Positions 5,914 to 12,780 of a DNA stretch of 15,422 nt are shown here, one piece after another; position 1 is the first letter of the stretch; each line of letters starts with the position of its first letter. Source of the stretch: DAOTZS01 sp034434335. Its GTDB lineage: Bacteria > Chloroflexota > Anaerolineae > CG2-30-64-16. The translations under genes and the position numbers were made by a program. The stretch covers positions 1-15,422 of the forward strand of contig DAOTZS010000047.1 in NCBI GenBank assembly GCA_034434335.1, written 5' to 3'. Under the pieces are notes generated by a model. It was not told the origin of the DNA and searched no databases. It worked only from the letters and a program-made list of their open reading frames with translations.

Positions 5914-7386
5914 ATGATGGCCAGGTTTCTCCTGATCGTGGCTCTGCTCTGGGGCATTGGGATTGCCCCGTCTACCAGCCTGGGCACCCCAACAGCCCCT
6001 GTCGTCCATCTTTTGGCCGATGACGTGGCGATCCGGCCCAGCACTAAGACAGTCACCGTTGGCCAGTCGTTTACCCTGGAGGTCAAGATCGAGGGTGACA
6101 TCCCTGTTGTAGCCTCCGACGTGCAGATCCTCTTCGACACGAACTACCTGGAATGCACCCAGGTTGTCCACAGCGGCGTGTTTCAGGGCTACTTCTTCGA
6201 CAACAGTAACCTCCCGGCCGGGTTGATTTGGTTCGCTGGAGGCGCACCACCAGGTCCCGGCCACGCGGTCTCGCCCCCGTTTACGTTCGTCACCCTTTAC
6301 ATGCGGGCCAAGAGCACCACCGGCACTACAACCCTGGCATTCAACCCGGCTGAGACCGATGTGCAACGTGAAGGCGGAGGCTCTGTGTTGGGCAACCTGA
6401 TCAACGGCACAGTGATCATCAACCCCCCACCGACCGACACGCCCACACCGACACCCACCCGTACTCCTACCGTCACCAATACGCCCACCAACACGCCCAC
6501 GCGCACCCGGACACCAACCGCCACCATCACACCTACGCCCAGCAACACCCCAACACCGACTCACACCCCTACGGTTACCAACACCCCAACGCCTACCCAT
6601 ACACCTACCCGGACGTCCACCCCCACCGTCACGCCGACGCCCAGCCACACACCTACTGCTACCAGCACTCCCACCCCGCGGCCGGGCAACCTGTGCGTCT
6701 ACGTGTTCGATGACCTGAACGGCAACCTGGTGCGCGACGCCGGTGAGCCCCTTCTGGCAGGAGCAGAAATCACGGTCTGGGACGCGACCATGGCACCGGT
6801 GGCGCAGTACACCACCGATGGCGTTCATGAGCCGCAATGCTTTGCTTTACCCCCTGGCCTGTACTATGTCCAGGAGACAGATCCTGCGGGCTACACCTCC
6901 ATTGGACCAAACTGGTTCGCGGCCCCTCTGCTGAGCACGGCCGAATTGCCCCTCGGCTTTGCCGATCAGCGGGTAACGGCCACTCCCACTGCCACTGCCA
7001 CCCCTACTCCGAGCCCCACCTCCTTCCCAAGCCCTGAACCAGGTTCGGTGCAGGGGATCGTCTGGAAGGATCAGAACCGGGATGGGCAACAGCAGCCGGG
7101 GGAGGAGCCTATCGCCGGTGCCAGGGTAGTCCTTAGCCCTGAGGAGCAGACGAGAGTAAGGGTTCAGGAGGTACGTGAAACCTTAACTGATTCCTTGGGC
7201 AGGTATTTCTTCGGGAATGTTCCTGCGGGTATCTACACGGTGACGCTCCCGGACATGGCCGGCTTCTGGCCAACGACCGGGTTCCGGGTGATGGTGCAGT
7301 TGCGCCCGTTCACCTCCGCGCGCGTGGATTTTGGCTACTATCGCCCACCTGTGCTACACTTCATCCCGCTATCCTTGAGACAATGA
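5914..7386 (+). CDS. Secreted cohesin-domain protein with Pro/Thr linkers and two SdrD-B-like domains
   Basis: A 490-aa exported protein. Signal peptide at 1 to about 24 (MMARFLLIVALLWGIG). Cohesin-like domain at about 32-170 (VAIRPSTKTVTVGQSFTLEV, then VASDVQILFDTNYLE). A long Pro/Thr linker spans 171-257. A first SdrD-B/Cna-B-like domain is at about 258-352 (VFDDLNGNLVRDAGEPLLAGAEITV), then a short PT linker (353-377), then a second SdrD-B-like domain (about 378-476, VWKDQNRDGQQQPGEEPIAGARV). The tail is VLHFIPLSLRQ. The ATG at 5914 follows GGGAGGGAAA and begins the signal peptide; the frame is open upstream but overlaps the previous gene. The layout is that of a surface or extracellular scaffold: cohesin for binding, glycosylatable PT spacer, rigid stalk domains. 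Coexpression with the dockerin protein 14 bases upstream suggests interaction. No enzyme motif is visible. Confidence 0.85.
   Translation: MMARFLLIVALLWGIGIAPSTSLGTPTAPVVHLLADDVAIRPSTKTVTVGQSFTLEVKIEGDIPVVASDVQILFDTNYLECTQVVHSGVFQGYFFDNSNLPAGLIWFAGGAPPGPGHAVSPPFTFVTLYMRAKSTTGTTTLAFNPAETDVQREGGGSVLGNLINGTVIINPPPTDTPTPTPTRTPTVTNTPTNTPTRTRTPTATITPTPSNTPTPTHTPTVTNTPTPTHTPTRTSTPTVTPTPSHTPTATSTPTPRPGNLCVYVFDDLNGNLVRDAGEPLLAGAEITVWDATMAPVAQYTTDGVHEPQCFALPPGLYYVQETDPAGYTSIGPNWFAAPLLSTAELPLGFADQRVTATPTATATPTPSPTSFPSPEPGSVQGIVWKDQNRDGQQQPGEEPIAGARVVLSPEEQTRVRVQEVRETLTDSLGRYFFGNVPAGIYTVTLPDMAGFWPTTGFRVMVQLRPFTSARVDFGYYRPPVLHFIPLSLRQ
6424..6684 (+). repeat. Degenerate Pro/Thr-codon repeat encoding the extracellular linker
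   Basis: About 260 bases of imperfect tandem units built on ACN-CCN (Thr-Pro) codons, for example ACACCGACACCCACC. They encode residues 171-257 of the cohesin protein. Synonymous variation shows the repeat is kept at protein level, though such DNA is prone to slippage. A smaller patch encodes the second linker (about 6970-7044). Confidence 0.85.
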
Positions 7387-7398
7387 GGCTATAGCGCG

Positions 7399-7935
7399 TT
7401 GAGAGATATAGCAACTTTGCATACCCGTCTGTTCGCCTCTGTCCTCTTGTTAGCTCTGGCCGGGTTGGGAACGTGCAGCGGTCCGCGGCCGACCGCGTCG
7501 CTGCAGCAACAGCCAGCAACGCCGGCTTTTACATCTACCCCGCAGCCGGCTTCCGACGAAGAGGCTATCCGCCAGCTTATCCTGCTTGAAGGGCGGGGAG
7601 TAGTGGCCCAGGATATCACCGGCCTGATGGGGTTGTGGGCGGAAGATGCGGTGATCACCGACGCCAAACATACTCCAGATGATCCAAGCGATGATGCCCA
7701 CTGGCGGGGCCGGGATGCTATTCGCGATCGCTATGTGGTGCTCGTGTTTCCCGGGAATCCCACCTCGGCTGGCGCAACCGACATAAACATCGTCATCAAC
7801 GGTGATACAGCCGAAGCGGTAAGCACCACTCGCATCGGCGATGAGGTATCACCCGGAGGGGATCGCTGGACCTTCGTCAAGCGCGACGGCCGGTGGTGGA
7901 TCACCAGCTTAACCTATAATCTGGAGCCCGAATAA
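7399..7935 (+). CDS. NTF2-like/SnoaL-like domain protein, putative lipoprotein
   Basis: A 178-aa protein. An N-terminal hydrophobic segment (about 11-24, FASVLLLALAGLG) ends in LGTC, an imperfect lipobox, so it may be lipid-anchored or simply exported. A low-complexity Pro/Thr/Gln spacer (about 28-50) follows. Residues about 52-175 read as an NTF2-like fold: helix DEEAIRQLILLEGRGVVAQD, then LMGLWAEDAVITD, WRGRDAIRDRY, and the C-terminal strands WTFVKRDGRWWITSLTYN. That pattern is shared with nuclear-transport-factor-2/SnoaL/DUF4440 proteins, many of which bind small ligands. No activity can be assigned. The start is a TTG 12 bases after the cohesin gene, with a weak GAGG upstream; no ATG gives the signal segment. 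It is probably the last gene of the operon. Confidence 0.7.
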   Translation: MRDIATLHTRLFASVLLLALAGLGTCSGPRPTASLQQQPATPAFTSTPQPASDEEAIRQLILLEGRGVVAQDITGLMGLWAEDAVITDAKHTPDDPSDDAHWRGRDAIRDRYVVLVFPGNPTSAGATDINIVINGDTAEAVSTTRIGDEVSPGGDRWTFVKRDGRWWITSLTYNLEPE

Positions 7936-8007
7936 GCTGGCTGTGGAACTCTCTGAACCAGGGCTGCGTCTCAGTAGCAGCTATCCGTAATCTGGCCACA
8001 GGGGACC

Positions 8008-8026
8008 GGGCCGGTTGTCCCGGCCC
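8008..8026 (+). other. GC-rich hairpin between the operon and the VIT-vWA gene
   Basis: GGGCCGG (8008-8014) and CCGGCCC (8020-8026) enclose TTGTC. There is no T tract, so it could be a weak terminator of the preceding operon or part of the leader of the following gene. The rest of the 7936-8063 gap shows nothing clear apart from a GAGGAG Shine-Dalgarno at 8049-8054. Confidence 0.4.
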
Positions 8027-8063
8027 CCTGGAGATGGCCATTTCTTACGAGGAGATGCTTGCC

Positions 8064-10430
8064 ATGAGATGCAGTTTCCTTGGTTCGCCTATGGGGCGCT
8101 CAGCCCGTTGGGCTCTTTGCCTCTCGAGCCTGCTGTTCCTGCTGATATTGAGCTTCGGAGCCAGGCCCGTCAGTGCTGACGGGATCATCATCCCCGAACC
8201 ACCCCCAGAACGACCTATCCCCTGGCGCGATGTCCCTCTGGCAATCAAATACCATCGGGTGGATGTGTCCATCAGCGACCAGGTGGCCACGACCCATGTG
8301 GACCAGGTCTTCGTCAACCACGCGGCCTTCGCGGTGGAGGGCACCTATATTTTCCCCCTACCCGAAGACGCCGCCATCTCCAGCTTTGACATGTGGGTGG
8401 ACGGCCAGAAGCTGGAGGGCCGGGTGTTAGGCCGGGATGAGGCGCGCGCTATCTACGAAGAGATTGTGCGCCGCGAGCGCGACCCAGCCTTGCTGGAGTA
8501 CGTGGGCCGTGGTGCGTTCCAGGCTCGCATCTTCCCGATTCCGCCCGGTGGTGAGCGCCGCGTCGAGCTTACCTACTCTCAGGTACTGATGCGAGAGGCC
8601 GGCCTGGTGCACTACCGCTATCCACTAAACACTGAGAAGTTCTCGGCCCGGCCCCTTGAGCAGGTCGCCCTCACCGTCCACATCGAAGACAAGTCGCCAC
8701 TGAGGGCCATCTATTCGCCCAGCCACCAGGTGGACGTGGTGCGGGAAGACGAACACCGTGCGACAATCAGCTATGAGGAACGTGACGTACGGCCCGACCG
8801 CGACTTCGACCTCTATTACACCCTTTCCCCTGACGCCATCGCTGTGAACCTGCTGACGTACAAGCCGTACGATGAGGATGGGTTCTTCTTGTTGTTGGTC
8901 AACCCGCCTGTGGAAGCCGTGGCCACAGAGGTGGTGGCCAAGGATGTGATCCTGGTGCTCGATGTGTCAGGCAGCATGGATGGTGAAAAACTGGTCCAGG
9001 CCAAGGCAGCAGCCAGGTATGTGTTGGAGCATCTCGGGGCGGAAGACCGCTTCAACATTGTGGCCTTTAGCTCCGCTACACGTCTGTTTGCCGATCGCCC
9101 TGTGTCTTTGGACCGCCGTGCTGAGGCGCTGAGCTTTGTGGAGCGCCTGACAGCCCAGGGGAGTACCGACATCAATCGGGCACTGCTGGAAGCTCTGGCG
9201 GGCGTAGACCCCGCACGGCCAACCGTGCTCATCTTCCTGACCGACGGGTTGCCGACGACAGGTGAGGTGAACCCAGATCGCATCCTGGCTAACGTGCAGG
9301 CGAACATCGCCCGTTCAGTGCGTCTGTTTGCCTTCGGCGTTGGCTACGATGTGGACACATTCTTGTTAGACCAACTGAGCAGGGAGAACCGGGGGGTCAG
9401 CGCATATGTACAGCCTGGCCAGAAGATTGATGAGGAGGTGTCTGGCTTCTATACGCGGATCAGCGCGCCCGTGTTAGTAGATGTGAGGCTGGATGTAGAG
9501 GGCGTGATGGTAGAAGATCTCTACCCTTACCCCTTGCCAGATCTCTTCGCTGGCGCGCAACTGGCTATAGTAGGGCGTTACCGTTCGGGTGGACGTGCTG
9601 TCATGCGGCTTTCCGGTTCTGTAAACGGCCAACCTCAGACATATCTTTACCAGGATCTGGAGTTTGTGGAGCGTGGGGGCCAGGAGTTCATCCCGCGGCT
9701 GTGGGCACAACGCAAGATCGGCTACCTGCTGACCCAGGTAAGGTTGCATGGCGCCAAGGAAGAGTTGGTGGAGGAAATCGTAGCCCTGAGCACCAGGTAC
9801 GGGATTATCACCCCTTATACTTCGTTTCTGGTCCAAGAGCCTGAGCTGGCGCTGACCGACGCCGGGCGCCGACAGCTTGCTTTGGAGGCGGTGGTGCCGT
9901 CAACCGCAACCATGCCCGGGCTGGGGGCCGCTCCTCGCAGCGGCAGCGAGGCAGTTGAGCGCGCTGTCATCGAGAAGGAAATGGAAGCCGCCGACCAGGC
10001 CTACCCGGCCACAGGGCACCAGGAGGGGTCAGTAAAGCAAGTAGGGGATAAGGCTTTTGTGCTGCACGAGGGGGTGTGGGTAGATACCCTCTTTGACCCA
10101 AGCCGGATGAGGCCTGAGACGATAGCCTTCGGCAGCGATCGGTATTTCGAGTTACTCCAACAGCATGAGACGATGGGCCGTTACCTCGCCCTGGGTGAGC
10201 GGGTGATCGTAGTGATAGATGGGCAAGCTTTTGCTGTCGGACCAGGTGGCGAGCTGCCAGCTCCATCCCCTCAGCCTAGCCCGCCTGAGGGGGGTTCCAC
10301 TGGAGAGAAGCCAGTCAGTCCTGCAACGGGTGGGGTGCCGGCCGGGAGCGCAGTAGCGTGCCCTGGCATAGCGGTGGTTGGGCTGGCCGGAGTAGCCCTT
10401 CCATTTTGGGCGCGACGTCGGGCCGGCTGA
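8064..10430 (+). CDS. VIT and von Willebrand factor A domain surface protein
   Basis: A 788-aa exported protein of the inter-alpha-trypsin-inhibitor type. Signal segment about 15-38 (WALCLSSLLFLLILSFGA, ending near VSADG). VIT domain about 54-180, with VFVNHAAFAVEGTYIFPLPEDAAI and later FPIPPGGERRVELTYSQVL. vWA domain about 293-475 with an intact MIDAS: DVSGS at 300-304 and T393/D394 in LTDGLPTTGEV. A beta-rich C-terminal region follows. The tail (about 732-788) is Pro-rich, then SPATGG (752-757), a hydrophobic stretch (762-781) and RRR (784-786), resembling a membrane/cell-wall sorting signal. The start at 8064 is chosen for its nine-base spacing from GAGGAG; in-frame ATGs at 8034 and 8055 are worse placed. 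vWA MIDAS domains bind ligands through a divalent metal; VIT-vWA proteins are usually adhesion or matrix proteins. The ligand is unknown. Confidence 0.9.
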   Translation: MRCSFLGSPMGRSARWALCLSSLLFLLILSFGARPVSADGIIIPEPPPERPIPWRDVPLAIKYHRVDVSISDQVATTHVDQVFVNHAAFAVEGTYIFPLPEDAAISSFDMWVDGQKLEGRVLGRDEARAIYEEIVRRERDPALLEYVGRGAFQARIFPIPPGGERRVELTYSQVLMREAGLVHYRYPLNTEKFSARPLEQVALTVHIEDKSPLRAIYSPSHQVDVVREDEHRATISYEERDVRPDRDFDLYYTLSPDAIAVNLLTYKPYDEDGFFLLLVNPPVEAVATEVVAKDVILVLDVSGSMDGEKLVQAKAAARYVLEHLGAEDRFNIVAFSSATRLFADRPVSLDRRAEALSFVERLTAQGSTDINRALLEALAGVDPARPTVLIFLTDGLPTTGEVNPDRILANVQANIARSVRLFAFGVGYDVDTFLLDQLSRENRGVSAYVQPGQKIDEEVSGFYTRISAPVLVDVRLDVEGVMVEDLYPYPLPDLFAGAQLAIVGRYRSGGRAVMRLSGSVNGQPQTYLYQDLEFVERGGQEFIPRLWAQRKIGYLLTQVRLHGAKEELVEEIVALSTRYGIITPYTSFLVQEPELALTDAGRRQLALEAVVPSTATMPGLGAAPRSGSEAVERAVIEKEMEAADQAYPATGHQEGSVKQVGDKAFVLHEGVWVDTLFDPSRMRPETIAFGSDRYFELLQQHETMGRYLALGERVIVVIDGQAFAVGPGGELPAPSPQPSPPEGGSTGEKPVSPATGGVPAGSAVACPGIAVVGLAGVALPFWARRRAG

Positions 10431-10458
10431 ATTATCACCTTGGTTATCTAACTATAGA

Positions 10459-10751
10459 GGGGATGGTTCACCGAGAAATTGGTTTACACTTTTTGCAGTC
10501 ATTAAATTGCGGCCCAGGGCCCTCACCCTTCCCCCTGCCCCCTCCCCTCTCCCGCTGCCGAAGGCGAGCGGGAGAGGGGAGGGGAGAAAAAGGGGGTTGC
10601 GGCGGCCGAAGGCCGCCACAACCCCCCCATCTTATTCCCCTTCTCCCCTGGCCGCAGGCCAAGGGCCACGCCCCGAAGGGGGACAAAAGGGGGTGAGGGG
10701 CAGTGAAGGCCCGAGGGGCAGAAAGTGTTAACCGATTTTTGAACCATCCCC
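10459..10751. mobile_element. MITE-like non-coding element with long imperfect terminal inverted repeats
   Basis: The left end begins GGGGATGGTTCA (10459-10470) and continues through GGTTTACACTTTTTGC to 10496. The right end (10718-10751) is its reverse complement with few differences, ending TGAACCATCCCC. Between them are nested palindromes: CCCTCCCCTCTCCCGCT pairs with its complement about ten bases later (about 10541-10584), then GGCGGCC-GAA-GGCCGCC inside a GGGGGTTG/CAACCCCC stem (about 10593-10627). CCCTCACCC near the left end also matches GGGTGAGGG near the right. There is no coding capacity and no clear target-site duplication. It starts 28 bases after the VIT-vWA stop and may serve as its transcription end. 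Confidence 0.7.
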
Positions 10752-10841
10752 TATCGAGATACATGAAATGGGGTTTTGTGGGCATGGGCTGCCCGCAAGA
10801 CCCCATTTCTGCTTTTCGCTGTGGCGAGATGGCCCACAATA

Positions 10842-10870
10842 TTGCCAGGCAAGTGCTCTCATGCTATAAT
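10842..10870 (+). promoter_or_regulatory. Sigma-70-type promoter of the Crp/Fnr regulator
   Basis: TTGCCA (10842-10847) and TATAAT (10865-10870) with a 17-base spacer. The predicted start is near 10877 and the leader is about 78 bases. Confidence 0.75.
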
Positions 10871-10954
10871 CAAGCTGTCAATGATGTGGATCATAGAGAT
10901 CGCAGGAGATTTCTGCCAGGGGTATACATCAGCTTTGTGGTTGTGGAGTGATAA

Positions 10955-11641
10955 ATGGATCGCCGCGATATTGTGCAGGCGCTTCCTGTCTTCGCCGGGT
11001 TGTCTGAGCGTGATTGGCAAAAAGTAGCTGATCTTTTCAGCGAGCGCCAGTTTCAGAAAGACGAATATATTTTTCTGGAAGGAGAGCCGCCGCAGGCCTT
11101 ATACATTGTCAAGACAGGTAAGGTCAAGATCCTGAGTCACTCTACTGATGGAAAGGACATAGTGTTTCGGGTGTGTGGCCCGGGTCAGATGATGGGGACT
11201 GTGGCCGTGTTCGATGGATCGGGATATCCTGGCACAGCTCAAGCCATCGAGGATTGTACTGTCTTAGTCATTGCCCGTAATGATTGTCTGACACTGGTCA
11301 ACCGTTATCCGGTCTTTGCGTTGGCAGTGATCAACGACCTGGGCAGCCGCTTGCGCAGCTCGGCAGAGCTGATCCGTAGCCTGGCTGTGGAGCGGGTAGA
11401 ACAGCGCATTGCCCGTGTATTGCTGAAACTGGCCGAAACTGCCGGGGCAGATACGCTGGAAGGGCGGGTAATTGAGATGCCGTTGACGCGGCAAGATGTG
11501 GCCGACATGACTGGTACGACTGTGGAGACGGCTATTCGGGTCATGAGCAAATTCCGGCGTAACGGGCTGATCCGCACTCGCCGGGGCAAAGTGGTGTTAG
11601 TGGATCAGGAGGGGCTGCGCAAGATAGCCGAATCGCGGTAA
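10955..11641 (+). CDS. Crp/Fnr-family transcriptional regulator
   Basis: A 228-aa DNA-binding regulator. An N-terminal cyclic-nucleotide-binding-type beta-barrel (about 10-125: LPVFAGLSERDWQKVADLF, IFLEGEPPQALYIVKTGKVKI, GQMMGTVAVFDGSGYPGTAQA) joins a long dimer helix (about 125-160) and a winged helix-turn-helix (about 170-216; LTRQDVADMTGTTVETAIRV is the HTH). The length is normal. The effector pocket lacks the classical CRP RxS cAMP signature, and there is no N-terminal cysteine cluster as in Fnr, so the signal is unknown. Cys residues at 74, 101 and 111 are scattered. The start ATG follows GGAGTG by four bases. It is transcribed alone from the promoter at 10842-10870 and followed by RNase P RNA. 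Targets are unknown. Confidence 0.93.
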   Translation: MDRRDIVQALPVFAGLSERDWQKVADLFSERQFQKDEYIFLEGEPPQALYIVKTGKVKILSHSTDGKDIVFRVCGPGQMMGTVAVFDGSGYPGTAQAIEDCTVLVIARNDCLTLVNRYPVFALAVINDLGSRLRSSAELIRSLAVERVEQRIARVLLKLAETAGADTLEGRVIEMPLTRQDVADMTGTTVETAIRVMSKFRRNGLIRTRRGKVVLVDQEGLRKIAESR

Positions 11642-11653
11642 AAGCGCCAGAGT

Positions 11654-11677
11654 GAGGTTGGCTGGCTCGGCAACCTC
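11654..11677 (+). terminator. Weak hairpin after the Crp/Fnr gene
   Basis: GAGGTTG (11654-11660) pairs with CAACCTC (11671-11677) just after the stop codon, but no T run follows. It could attenuate read-through into the RNase P RNA gene; support is limited. Confidence 0.3.
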
Positions 11678-11699
11678 CCCAGGGAGTTCTGGCCGGGTT

Positions 11700-11728
11700 T
11701 TGACACCCGTCTGACGGCATGTTAGAAT
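11700..11728 (+). promoter_or_regulatory. Sigma-70-type promoter of RNase P RNA
   Basis: TTGACA (11700-11705) and TAGAAT (11723-11728) with a 17-base spacer. The expected start about seven bases downstream coincides with the first base of the P1 helix at 11735. Confidence 0.85.
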
Positions 11729-11734
11729 GTATTT

Positions 11735-12206
11735 GCCTGCCGGTGAGCCGCCGCCCTGTCAGGTTTTTGCCTGCGGGGAGGAACTTCCCGACTCTCATCC
11801 CCAGATTTGGGGAAGGCTGCCCCACGAAACGACAAGTGGGGGCACCCGGGTAGCAATACGCGGGTGACTACAACCGCAACAGAAAGCAAACCCGCCTCAT
11901 CCGACAAGGATGCGGTAAGGGGTGAAACGGTGGTGGTAAGAGCCCACCAGCGGCTGGCAGTAATGCAGCCGGCTAGGCGAGCGTGCGGCCGGGAGCAAGG
12001 TGAGTGGGCCGGGCGCTGAGCTGTGCAGAGGGGGTCGCCCAAAGCAAGGCTGAGGCGTTCGGTCTCATCGCAGCGGCGCCGGTGAGGGTGGGTTACACCC
12101 ACCAGGCCAGGCGCAGCCACGCAGCGCAGCCATGTGGGAACGCTGCGTGAGACAGATGGCGGCAGATCGTCAGATCGCACAGAATCGGGGGTATGATCCG
12201 GCAGGC
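11735..12206 (+). ncRNA. rnpB: RNase P RNA (bacterial, A-type-like)
   Basis: Catalytic RNA that removes 5' leaders from precursor tRNAs. Ends are set by a perfect P1 helix, GCCTGCCGG (11735-11743) with CCGGCAGGC (12198-12206). Conserved elements appear in order: GGGGAGGAAC, ACAGAAAGCAAACCCGCC, GGTAAGGGGTGAAACGG, GGTGGTAAGAGCCCACC, GGCTGGCAGTAATGCAGCC, CGGGAGCAAGG, and the closing ACAGAATCGGGGGTAT. These match the usual core (AGAGAGCAAACCGCC, GGUAAGAGCGCACC, GGAGCAAGG, ACAGAA) with one departure: the P4 5' strand reads AACTTCCCGA where AAAGTCCGGG is usual. The 3' strand has matching changes. The length of about 472 nt is on the long side. tRNA-Leu starts 12 nt after P1 with no terminator between. 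Confidence 0.92.
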
Positions 12207-12218
12207 CTGGTGCCTCTT

Positions 12219-12300
12219 GCCGACGTGGCGGAATGGTAGACGCTGCAGACTTAGGATCTGCTGCCGCTCAGGCGTGGGGGTTCAAATCCCCCCGTCGGCA
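12219..12300 (+). tRNA. tRNA-Leu (anticodon UAG)
   Basis: Acceptor GCCGACG (12219-12225) pairs with CGTCGGC (12293-12299). Anticodon stem GCAGA/TCTGC with loop CTTAGGA gives TAG at 12252-12254. Class II variable arm; T-arm GGGGG-TTCAAAT-CCCCC; discriminator A as expected for leucine. CCA is not encoded (TTA follows). It sits 12 bases after RNase P RNA. Confidence 0.96.
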
Positions 12301-12352
12301 TTAACGATGGCGAAGTGGGAGTTTGCCTGTTCGTTGCACAATCGGAATATGT

Positions 12353-12424
12353 GGGCCCGTCGCCTAGTGGGAAGGCGCCTACCTTGCACGGAGGAGATCG
12401 CCGGTTCGAATCCGGCCGGGTCCA
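12353..12424 (+). tRNA. tRNA-Ala (anticodon UGC)
   Basis: Acceptor GGGCCCG (12353-12359) pairs with CGGGTCC (12417-12423). It includes a G3-U70 wobble, the main alanine identity element. D-stem GCCT/AGGC; T-arm GCCGG-TTCGAAT-CCGGC; discriminator A. The anticodon loop CTTGCAC gives TGC at 12385-12387. The anticodon stem CCTAC/GGAGG has one A-G mismatch at pair 30-40. CCA is not encoded. Confidence 0.9.
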
Positions 12425-12461
12425 CCTGCTTTACCAGATGGCTCGGGAAAGGGGAAGTCAG

Positions 12462-12488
12462 GTGGGGCGATCCGGCGGATCGCCCCAC
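12462..12488 (+). terminator. Perfect 12-bp hairpin after tRNA-Ala
   Basis: GTGGGGCGATCC (12462-12473) pairs with GGATCGCCCCAC (12477-12488) across a three-base loop. There is no T tract, so it is a factor-independent terminator only if U-run-free termination is allowed. It may instead be a processing stem or the outer edge of the adjacent repeat. Confidence 0.45.
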
Positions 12489-12490
12489 TA

Positions 12491-12593
12491 CGCCGACACC
12501 CTTCATGTGTGCAGCACCAAAGAGGTCGGCGAAGGCCGATTACTGGCCGCAGGCCCCAAGAGGGTGACTTCCAGTCACCGCCTGAATAGTTAC
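12491..12593 (-). repeat. Dispersed intergenic repeat, copy B (inverted)
   Basis: The reverse complement matches copy A at 3789-3916 block by block, from GTAACTATTCA to GTGTCGGCG, but lacks the internal block of about 27 bases. It contains a small palindrome GGTGACT-TCC-AGTCACC (12563-12579) and TCGGCGAAGGCCGA. No coding capacity. It lies between tRNA-Ala and the promoter of tRNA-Gly. Confidence 0.8.
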
Positions 12594-12646
12594 CCCCGAT
12601 AGGTATGGAGAGCACAGCCTGACGATTTGGGGGTCGCGAGCCCAGT

Positions 12647-12674
12647 TTGACAGGGCTACGAAATTGCGTATAAT
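12647..12674 (+). promoter_or_regulatory. Sigma-70-type promoter of the Gly-Phe-Gln-His tRNA cluster
   Basis: TTGACA (12647-12652) and TATAAT (12669-12674), both perfect, with a 16-base spacer. It stands 17 bases before tRNA-Gly. No other clear promoter was seen between the four tRNAs. Confidence 0.85.
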
Positions 12675-12690
12675 GGGCTGTGAATAGTGC

Positions 12691-12762
<72 letters not shown>

Positions 12763-12780
12763 CTGGTTTTCCAGGCTGGC

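Noticed and set aside
6424..6684. Possible CRISPR-like array
   Set aside because: Units are codon-sized Thr-Pro repeats in frame with a protein, with no constant repeat length or unique spacers.
5869..6837. Long open minus-strand frame opposite the cohesin protein
   Set aside because: It mirrors the Pro/Thr linker codons, giving Gly/Arg/Val-rich low complexity with no start signal; the plus strand has the signal peptide and domains.
11807..12019. Short plus-strand frame in the RNase P RNA gene
   Set aside because: Lies wholly within conserved RNase P RNA elements and has no protein features.
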